Of a DNA stretch of 64,000 nt, positions 27,201 through 39,200 are shown in pieces. Under the pieces are notes generated by a model, which was not told where the DNA came from, ran no database searches, and saw only the letters and a program-made list of their open reading frames with translations. Position 1 is the first letter of the stretch. Each line of letters starts with the position of its first letter. The DNA comes from Bugula neritina (taxonomy: Eukaryota > Bryozoa > Gymnolaemata > Cheilostomatida > Bugulidae): the NCBI GenBank assembly GCA_964035545.1, contig OZ037767.1, forward strand, positions 17,076,781-17,140,780, in the 5' to 3' direction. A program made the position numbers and the translations under genes.

Positions 27201-30200
27201 ACCCGCTCTGCTGCAGATCTTCACGAAGGAGTGTCTGCAGCTTACTTGAACTCCGTGTTTGATTGGTCGATCTTTGGAGAGGTTTGACTGGTACCAGACT
27301 TCGTCATTAGTCTTTATATACCTGCAAGTAATACGGTATTAAAGTAATATATATTACAGTAATATATATTATAATATTGAGTAATACGGTATTACAGTAA
27401 TATATATTGCAATAATATATTACAGTAATATATATTACACTAGGTGTATTTACCAGGCACAGTTCTCATCTACAGCGACAGAGACGACTCCCTCAGCAGC
27501 CTTAGTCCACTTCATATTCGAGGGAGTATATGGGGGGTGTCTGTGGCTGCCCGCATAGGCTGTGCCTTTCTCTACTCTCCATGCTAGGGCACCTGTCACA
27601 GAGTGTCAAACTACTGATAGTACTACGTGATAGTATACACACAGTAATACGTGATAGTAGTACTGTGTGGTAGTAGTACTGTGTGGTAGTAGTACTGTGT
27701 GGTAGTAGTACTGTGTGGTAGTAATACTGTGTGGTAGTAGTACTGTGTGGTAGTAGTACTACGTGATAGTAGTACTGTGTGGTAGTAGTACTGTGTGGTA
27801 GTAGTACTGTGTGGTAGTAGTACTGTGTGGTAGTAATACTGTGTGGTAGTAGTACTGTGTGGTAGTAGTACTACGTGATAGTAGTACTGTGTGGTAGTAG
27901 TACTATTAGTATACTCCATTGATCTCTAGAGTCAACTTACCAGACGGAGCAACAGAGAGGCATTGAGCTCTAAAGTTTGACTTCTTCCACTCCAAGCTGT
28001 AGCCCGAGGACTTAGCGGCCCAGACAGTAGAGTTCCTGTCGGTCACCCAGATGTGTTGCTTAGTGAGGACAATACTGGTGGGTCTAGAGGTCTTTGAATT
28101 CCACGTCTTCCATTTCTCTCTAGCCTGAATAAAATGCTCCACTAGTTATGTTGAATCGGAGGCACATTTGGGAGTTAACTTCTCCCTGAAGGTGAATGCG
28201 TTAATTTATCAAAATGTTAGTGTTAAAGTTTTATAGTTTGTTTATACTGCTTGGCAATTCCATTTGATAGACTGCAAAGTGCCGAGGCCAAAAAGGAAGT
28301 GATGAGCTCACACAGGAAGTGCCGAGCCCGCACAGGAAGTAATGAGCCTACACAGGAAGTGCCAAGCCTACACAGGAAGTGAGATACTCACAAGGAGAGA
28401 GGTGAAAGACAGAGTTGTAGCGAGTGCACTATCCTTAGCCTCAGGCTCTCTAAGTGAGGCCTTGAGAGGGGGCATCTGAGTGACCAGAGCGTCACGCTTG
28501 TATATGTCCTGAAAGTAAGAAACCCATTCTGTGTGTAGCTGAGCTTGACATACATGGTGTATATAATATAGTCAACCCATACTAGAGAGAAGACAACTAC
28601 GTAAGCAATATCTCATTTACTTTGCAAAGTTAAACCTTTGCTCTAGCCTGTCTGGTTCAGCTGTCTTTAATAAAATACATTTCATTATGAAGAAGTGATT
28701 GTGGCATATACTGCACTGTTCAGTGTTGATGAGCAGACAAATCTAGAAACAGATTGCGTTACACACATAGTGTTTATATTATATATAGTATATATAACTT
28801 ATATGATGTAATGTAGGTAATATAATGAGTTTACCTCTTCATCAGAGTCTGACAACTCCTCGCAGACTGAGTTATTCACTGGTCTGCTGGCTACAAATAT
28901 AATATAATAATATGATATAATGTAATATAATATAGTATAATAGTATGATATAATGTAATACAATATAATATCATGCACTATATTTATTTCAATTTAAAAC
29001 TGTATTAAATCCATTTGTTACATAGAAATTCAAACAAGACAGTGATATGCTAAGATGTCCCAAGTTTCAACTCTAACCTTTCACCTCGGCCACACCCTTC
29101 TTCTCTGATGCAACTTGTACTCCCGCAGCATTCTTCTCGGCGCACATTTCCCTCAGCAAGTCGAGAGAGGACTTCCTGTCCGTCTGAGCAGCAGACAACA
29201 AAACATTCAGCCTCTTCAGCAGATCATTCTCCGGCGCATCTGATTGGCTGGTCGAGAGATTGTCAGGTTCTGATTGGCTGGACAACTGGTCATCATTGGC
29301 GCAGGAATTATATGATTGGTCGAGGTTTGCAAGAGGCTCCTGTGATTGGTCAGTCAACAGCAAGCTGTCATTTGATTGGCTAGTCTGAGATGTGCTACTT
29401 TCACTGTGCTGGTCAGCATTACAGTCATCAATAGCTGGTTGAATAATGCTGGAAGGTTCTTCGAGGTCTTCCGAACTATGAGTCAATATTCCATCCTCAA
29501 CAATTTGGTCAGACAACTCCTTGTCACTTTCTGATGAAACTTCCTGACTTTCAGATAACTTGGGTTTAGAAACTGGTTCTGTACTCGTCTCTGTATTAGC
29601 TAGTAACACAACATTCTGATGTCAACAGCAACATTATTATGGAATAAACTCGTTTGAAAATTATATGTCTCAGCTATATAATAAACTTGATACAAAATAT
29701 ATTCACAATAACCATTTTGGCTAACAGCTTGTAGATTTAATCGCACATCAAAGACATCCATGAAACGTGAAAACTAACAGTCACACTGAAGCAACAATCA
29801 ATGAGTAAAAGCCTTAGAACTCACCACCATCTTCCTTTTTATTAGGGGCGAGTCTGATGACCAGACAGTCTTCAGCAGGAGAGTAAGGTTCTGAGGCTAA
29901 CTCAGCGTTGAGCAGAGTTGGTGGTGGTTTGACTGGACCATCCACTTGGTCTGCCTCAGAAGGTGTCTCGCAGTCAGAAGAGTGTCTTTCAGCTTCAGGG
30001 AATGACTGAGACTTCCTAAACAGACAACACATACTAGACCTGACACTAGTATGTCTCTATTCTACAGTATATTCAGTCACACGATACTAGTCTGCGTGAT
30101 TCTATTACTAGTTCTCCATAAAGTATCAGTTGAAACACAATATATTGAAAAATTCAGGTTGCTCATCTGACAGCATATCAATCTGACCGGTTCAGTTTGA

Positions 30201-33200
30201 TCGTGTGATTACATATACAAGAGGTCAAAAGAAAAATTACCAGCTGACAGGTTACAGCCAATCATATGCTATCTTACGGCAGCAACCTGATACGACTCAC
30301 AGACCGTCTCATTCACTTACGTCGAAGGGACAGCATTCTGTATTTTTGTGAAGAAGTTTCCAAACCCCATTTTGACTGACTGACCAACCTGTTTGATGCC
30401 GTCTCCTGACGAGGTCAGCTGCAACAGGAAGTCATCAGACAGAGTCAGCATAGAGAAACAGTCAGCATCGAGAGAGAGTAGTATGAAATAAACCTGCTTT
30501 ATAAAACACCCAATACCCAAGTTGACTGTCACAAATGCATCTGATACCTAGAGCATGAGTTGCAAATATATGACACCTTGTGACACATATTGTATACATG
30601 TGTCACAAGGTATCATAAACCTACCTTTTGCTTTACCATGGTCAGCCGGCCCTGAAACTGTTTAAACTTGCCATCATTGGAGTCTTCTACTGCATCCTGT
30701 CAAATACCAAGACACTTAGAGCACTGTATACACGTGTCATATTCACTTAGAGCACTGCATACACGTGTCATACTCACTTAGAGCACTGTATACACGTGTC
30801 ATATTCACTCAGAGCACTATACACATGTCATACTCACTTAGAGCACTGTATACATGTGTTATACTCACTTAGAGCACTGTATACATGTGTCATACTCACT
30901 TAGAGCACTGCATACACATGTCATATTCACTCAGAGCACTGTATACATGTGTCATATTCACTCAGAGCACTGTATACACGTGTCATATTCACTCAGAGCA
31001 CTGTATACACGTGTCATACTCACTTAGAGCACTGTATACACGTGTCATACTCACTTAGAGCACTGTATACACACGTTTCATACTCACTCAGAACACTGTA
31101 TACACATGTCATGTATAAAACACTATATATAAGTTTAATTTAAGAGTTATATTATTGAAGTTGAAAAGCAGGCACAGACGATCAAGTTTTCTGTATAGCT
31201 TAAAAACTTTTACTTTAAAAAATATACAAAGCAAAGTAATTGAATGGATATTTTTTCAAAAAAAGCTTCACATTCAAAACTAAAAACCGGGTTACCATTT
31301 CTGTTAATGCACTTTTATTGTCTGTAGAGGTTTGTTCATCAGATAGACTAAGTTCTAAGAGATCAGCTGCTTCCACGATAGGGGGCAGGTCCACATCTCC
31401 ATCATTCTACACAGGGAGTAGTATTGTAAGATTAAGTCTTTTCACAGTAATAAATTGAAAGTGAATGGTTAGTATAGGGAAGTAACTGACTGCCACATTG
31501 CAATTCTCCAAGCATCTTCTATACATGTTTAAATCATTACTTCAAGTATGATATACAAATAATTTAATTGCCAACTTGATTTTTCTTCACTACTCAGGTA
31601 GGAGACTAGAGTCTCCCAGTCTTGAGAAAACTTGAGATATACAGAATCTACTTAGCACACCAAATTCTATACTCAAGGAAAAGGTTCCCTTATGAATACA
31701 TTATGCAAGACCAAATAATGTCTAAATGATATATTATATGTTTGTACAAGTCAATAGACCTGAAGTATTCATATGACAGACGATTGCCCGTTCTCATGGC
31801 TACTTAACTCCTTCACATCTATGTACCAGTATGACACACCCCTTCACATGTACCAGTATGACACACCCCCTTCACATGTACCAGTATGACACACCCCCTC
31901 CACATGTACCAGTATGACACACCCCTTCACATGTACCAATATGACACACCCCCTTCACATGTACCAGTATGACACACCCCCTTCACATATACCAGTATGA
32001 CACACCCCCCCTCACATGTACCAGTAAGCCACACCCCTTCACACCCATGTACCAGTATGACACACCCCCTTCATATGTAGCAGTATGACACACACCCCTC
32101 ATATGTAGCAGTATGACACACCCCTTCACATGTACCAATAAGACACACCCCTTCACATGTACCAGTATGACACACCCCTCTACATCCATGTACCAGTATG
32201 ACACACCCTCTTTACATCCATGTACCAGTATGACACACCCTCTTTACATCCATGTACTAGTATGTGGTGCTACTGTAGAAAAACTTGATAATAATTTTGC
32301 ACTATTTGTGACTCATACCTGTTGAGTGGTGGCAGAAGACTCGAGAGTAGTAGTAGAGGTAGAAGTAGTAGTGGAGGTAGAAGTAGTAGTAGAGGTTGGA
32401 ACTGCAGAGCTTTCAGCTGGTGCAGAAAGATTATTTTCAAAGCCTTCTGCTGATTTGGAATCATCAGCTACAAGAGTAACACAACTTCCCTTCACTCTGA
32501 TTACATATTAAAGTCAATCATATATGATAATACTGACTTGTTTCAGTTTGCTGCTCGAGATTTTTGGGAAATTTTGAACTAAGATTTAGTTCCAAGGTAA
32601 CAAATACAATAACTAACAAAAAAAATAACTGTACAACTGGCTAACTGTATAACTAATAACTGTATAACTAATAACTGTATAACTAATAACTGTATAACTA
32701 ATAACTGTATAACTAATAACTGTATAACTAATAACTGTATAACTAATAACTGTATAACTAATAACTGTATAACTAATAACTGTATAACTAATAACTGTAA
32801 AACCTGGGAGGTCACACCTTGCAATATAAAGCTCAACTAGAATAACTAAAACCATGGAACTTGAAGACAAAATTAATTCTCAATTTTTATAGAAGTTTAA
32901 ATTTAAAATGTGAAAACAGGCAAAGTGAAACCGAAAGATGGTGTTGGTGCTAGTAATTTGGAATTTATAAATTGTTACAAAAATAAACAATTAAACTCGT
33001 ATTTGAAAATTTCTTCTTTCAAATGTTTAAAACATGTCCAGAGTGTGATAGAAAATGAATATAGAAGCCTCAGAACAAAATAACTGGAGCTTTCACTTGT
33101 ATGACTATAATCTGCTTACACTGTCTGGCATGAAGGCATGTAGAGTCCGGTTTCATAGAGAGTCTGTGAAGTCTGCGGGTGGTCCCCTCACCCCCGAGTA

Positions 33201-36200
33201 TAAAGATGTCACCAGAACAGCAGGCTACGTCTATTATGGGTAGTGTTAATCTGAAAGACAGAGCAAGTCTATAAAACATAGCCAAGGGAGATGATTGCCA
33301 AACATACACTTATGTGAATTCTGGGAACGAAAGTTCAAAGTTGAACTTTTCATTTCAAATGTCTCGTAGAATGTGACAGAGGAGATAACCTCTGAACCCA
33401 CAGGCTGTGTTTTCCTGCTCCATGCTATAGTCTCTTGGTAAAATGTAAACCTCTACCTTGAAAAATGACATATTAACTAAACTTAGATATTTAATACCAA
33501 CTTGCATATGCCGAGTAGTTGAGAGTTATCGTCCCTTGATATGTCCACAATTAGAATACTTTTGTCATTCCAAGAGACAAGTGTTGAGTCATTCACAGAT
33601 TTAATTATACCAAACTGTGGTATAAAGCCAGCCGCATTCTAACAAATATAATAGCATAGAATATGATATATTACAGCCAATAAAAACAGGGCAGACAACT
33701 ACCAGACTGAGTGAACAAATGTGTGTGTTTCGGAAGTTAGGATTAGAAAGAAATGTCTAGATATTAATCACTAAACTGTGGTTTGTCAGAAAAATCACTA
33801 TGGCAAACTAAGAGACAAGAGAGAGAAGAATGCCGGGGAGAGAAAGGGGAAAGAAAGGTGAGAAAAGGAGAAAGGGAAGAAGCAAGGGAGAAAGGATGAA
33901 GAAATAACGAAAATCCCCCTGGCAGTGTTAAAGGCCGTAAGCTTCCAGGTTATTTATTACATTTGAGCAAAAGTTTGCATGCTTTTCAACTGTTTTATCA
34001 GCATTTTATCCAATTTCTTATACGAAAACACTACAAAAATACAAGTAAAAGTGGTCATATTAGGTGTCTTAGACTTGCCCAGACTTGCCCGCGAGCTTGC
34101 CCTCCGTGTCCTATTCTGACGTGGGGATGGCAAAATAGCCCTATTGTAGCGTGAGTTTATATCGCGTAAAGTTATTAAGAAGCGGGTTTGTCACAGATTC
34201 TCGTTATTCGTAGCTCAAATCATATGAATGTTACTCTTCGGGCGGCTACTAATAACTAACGTTAGCTACGCAACATCAAGAAAGGTAACTAATTTGACTG
34301 TTTTCTAATGGACTATTCCATTTCGCTAGTTTGTAACTTGCTGTAAATCACAAAATAATTATTTTTCCTATTTTAATTTCAATTATCATGTCGACCACAC
34401 TACCAGAAAATTACTCTTAAATATGCAGTTAATGATGATTTTCAACCGTTTTGTGATGAACTATAGGTTAATAGTTGTCTACGTAAAACCAAGTTTTAAA
34501 ATTTGTAATTGAATCAGTGAATCACAGTATGAGTATCACTATGAGTATGACTATCAGTATGAGTATCACTAGTCTATGTCTATGACTCTCACTCTAAGTC
34601 TATGACTATCGCCTATTAATATTGGTGAACTATTATTAATAACATTCAATGGTTATATTTATTAATACCATTATTAGTCATAATGATAATCATATAACAG
34701 TATCACTATCAGTATGTTAATGTTACGGAGCAGGATCAGTTTCGAAACTAATAGTAATAAAGTAATAGTAATACTTGTAATATTAGTTATAACTATAAGT
34801 ATAAGTTATACCGATAGCTATATTAACATAAATATTTATATTCATAGTAATACTAATAGCAAATCTAATATTATTATGTTAATAGTAATACTTGTAAGTT
34901 ATAATATAAAGCAAACGACACAAGTATTAATTTGAACTGTTGGTCTTAAAATAAAAAGTAAAATAAATATAAATAATAAAATATAAATTATAATAATTTA
35001 ATTATACTAATACTAATAGTAATAGTAATACTTATGCAGTAATATATTTATAATAAATTTATAAAACTTAAACAACTTTAGATTTAAGGAACAACTTTAA
35101 ATACAAACATAAAGATAATATTAAATAATTATAATCATAATGATCATAACAATAAATATAATTATGATTCCAATAATTATCAATATATTATATAATATTT
35201 AAATTATTTTAATTTATAATTATAATCATAATTTTTTTAGTTATAGTGAATAAATTCAATTTGACATAATAACTATAGTATTATAAAGCAGTCAGTCTAT
35301 CTCTAATGCTGATTGATATTCAAATTGTTATGACTGTATCATCATTCACTAACTCTAAGAGTGAGTGACTACAATTATTAGACTTAGTATCAATGTTGTG
35401 TTAAGAGTACTATACCCATTGGAATTTTGATATATCCATTATATTTACAACTCTGCCTGTTACAGCTATAAATAAATTGAACCAAAATACCAACAGTGCC
35501 TAATCATCGCCTTATTTATAAAATAATCACAATCATAATGCTCAAGTTAATAGATTGGAAATTATTGAAAATTATGTTGATGCCAATATAAATATGACAT
35601 TGTATGCATCCAAGTAGTGATGTTGTAATATATCTTGGAAGATAATTACATTCTAATAAGAGTTAAATTCCTCTAACTAACTTTTTTTGCAATTATTCCT
35701 TAGAATAACTATAACTTATACTCCTAACATTAGTTTTAGATTGAGCTACTAATTGTATTTATTGCATGTAAAGGTTAGTTATTCTCCATCAGCTGCATGA
35801 ATGCGACTGGTAAATTTTGTAACCTTTGGCAGTAATAACTTTGTAGCATAAATTAGACACATTTTATAAAAATACATAATTTTAATGCTATAGCTGCTAG
35901 TAACTCTAATGGGTGTAATAATATTACTTTCACCAGCATTAATTTTTACTTTGTTCATACTTCATAAAGCATTTTCTAAATTCTTTTTTGAATAAATTTC
36001 TACAATACATATAATGTGCTGAATAAATTACATATGTTGGGGTTCTTCCTATACTGCAGCTCAGCCTACACTCCCGCCACAAATGTTCCTAAACTACTAG
36101 CTTCATCAGGATGCAGATTGATGGAGCTGTATTGATAAAAACTTTTCTTTTTAGCAGTAGAGGCATCATGAAAAAAAGGTAAGTATTTTACTCAATAAGA

Positions 36201-39200
36201 ATGCGGGTTTTTTACTTCTACAAATTTGATAGCCTACACTATTCTATTTAAATGGAGACTGGTCTGACATGTGTCTGCAATTTATTAGTTATAATATAGT
36301 AAATACTATGCGGGCCTATAGATCAAATGGCTCAAAAAAAAATTAAATAAAACATTGCACAACGCTGTATTTATTAGCAATGTGATACTTAGCAACTAAT
36401 TTCACATTATCATTGTTTGCAAAGTTTACATTACATATGTTTGTTCAATTCAGTGTTCTGAAGTAGAAGGTTCCAACAGCAGGGAAAAGCCTTGAACAAG
36501 ATATTATGTTCTACATCTCCAACTCATTTTAACTTTGCTGGTCAGTTCATTGTGTATCTGGAGCATAGTTTTGTATTTTCAAGTAGTCCATCAGATACCT
36601 TTGTAGGTAGTAAAGATTAAAATGTTTGTGCAATGATGTCCATAATGTTGAACTGATTTATTGAAACTAAAACTGTTCTTAATTATAACAAAACTTGACA
36701 ATCTTTACATAAAGAATAATGTCCTATAATCTATCTTCATTGTAAACAAAATTAGAAAGTTCCACATCAGCAAATTGTTTATCATCATCTGTAGGTGGAA
36801 GAAGCTTGCACTCAGTTATAAAGGCAAGCTGACAGTGGTTTTCTTTGCCTTCTATGAAGATTTGGAAAGAGCCAGAAAATTAATACTCTATAACTGCAAA
36901 ACCATGTTGTAGTGTCTTGTGTTATTGATTGAATCATCTAAAAGAAAAATTGTTGTATCATTATAATTTTACTGTTAATGAATAAGCAAATCTACTTATC
37001 TTGGTAAATATATTCAAGAACAAATACTATAGTGTAACTCAGTTTTGGTTATGTGTATGCTCCTTAAGCGAATTTACAGCAGATATCAAACTATATATTA
37101 GAGACTGATATAGGAATTAAATTTAAGCTAACCATGATGATGTAAATAGCTGTTGAATGTGACTTCAAGAACTCTGCTGGCCATGTCAGTTCAAATACAC
37201 CAGGGTGATATGTTACGAATGTCATGTCATTATTGAAATTCAGCTTTTTTAAGTGCCTCTTCACAACTCTGGCAGCATTCTGACTGCTCCTTAGCTTTCT
37301 GCGCCTGAAATTTCTTCTACTTGCACCATTCTTCTATTGGTGGAATGTTAGCCTATAACAAACAGGTGTACCAAAGCTAAAAAATATCTAATTCACTGCA
37401 CTAGGATATTATTCAACTCATTTAAATTTAATATATAGCAGTAAAACAATCACATACTTGTATTTATTTTATCAGCTTTACTTTACAAAGCTGAACCATA
37501 TGATTTAGTAACTTGTCACCATAATAAACATTGTACAACATACAAATTGAAAACCTGATGTGATTGCTTTTTTAATAGAATATACATCACAAACATGTTA
37601 CTTTGATAAGCGTGTTCATAATAAAAGTATTAAACCAGTTTGAAAAAAATTATTTTGTTATGTAATGAATCACAAAACTACATCATTTTAGACCTGTAGC
37701 TCGATGTTCTTCAAGCAACGGGCTGCTATGACTAATTAATTTTTTATCATTGCATTTGATTGTTCTACTCATTGGCGAGTTAAAATTATTGGTAATTTAA
37801 TGTATATTTTAGCTATCTCTGTACAATCAATGTCATAGTAATATCAATTAGGTTTTAAATTTCACTGAGTTTATAGTAAATTATTGCAACTGTTACATAA
37901 CATTTGGCTAATTCTCTAGTTCATTAAATAACCATACGAACTTAATTTTATAACATGACAAAACACACAAAGCAAAATTAAAATAAGCATATTATGAACC
38001 AATGTATTTGATAAGTGATAATGCTGTTGTAAAACATAAATTATCAAATTTAAATAGTTATTATTACTATTAGTATTACTATCATTATAACAACTATAAT
38101 CATTATTACTATTACTATTAGTATTAGCATTAGTAGTAAAATATTAATATGAGTAGAGTTCAACATATACAATCTAGCGTACTATAAAAGTAGAAGTAGA
38201 ACTTCTAAAACTATCATCTGCATCATTAACAGAACTATGAGTAATACTAGTAGTTGTACTAATAGTAATACTAATTATTAATACTAATAGACAATAGTAA
38301 TAGTATCACTATGAGTATGAGACTTGGGCTGGCAGTGATTATCACTATGATAGTGACTATCAGCATCGTCATAGTCAAAAGTTACAAGAATTAGAAGCCA
38401 TATTGATATTCTCATTGAGTTATGCATAGTCATATTCATAGTATTAGTCAATCACTGATTGAGTTAATGTCATAGTGATACTCATACTCATAATTAATTT
38501 ATACGATTACGACACTCATAGTGATAGTCATAGTCATAGTGATAGTGATACTTCTTCGTGAATTTAATAATAATTTAATATTATTATCATTGTTGCTAAT
38601 ATTATCATTTATGTCTTACTCTTAGTCTAACAGCAGCTCTATGAAGAAGTTAAACATAACTGATAAAACAAATTTAAAAAACAATACTGCAACAATCAAT
38701 ATAATGTATATCAATATGCTAGCAACCTAATTTTCAGCTCACTTCATTAACTTTCCGTGCAGTATTGCGATAAAATAAATTTATTAATGGTGACCTTGAC
38801 ATCTTCGTCTAAATGCCTTTCACATCAAGCCCCGAACCAATTTGTAAAAATTTTGGATTTTTTACTTTTAAATATTTTTTACAAAAAGAGCTTCAAAATA
38901 AATTTAAAAAAAAGTGAGCTGTTGTCCACATGAGAGGAAATATATGAGCCAATTTTCTAAATTCTGGAAGTTACCAGAGGGTCACAATATTTTTTTTTAA
39001 AAATCTTTATTTTCACGACAAGCTCTATATATTAATATAGAAAAAAAGAAGACAACTCTTCTTTCAGATTTTTCATGTGCCACGGTCACGTCAATATCAG
39101 TGCTATTAACACATATATTTTAATTCATTTTTTCTGGTATATTGAGTTGAGATTTTTTTTATATATTTTGTAAATGTAACTAAAAAAGTATGATCTTTCA

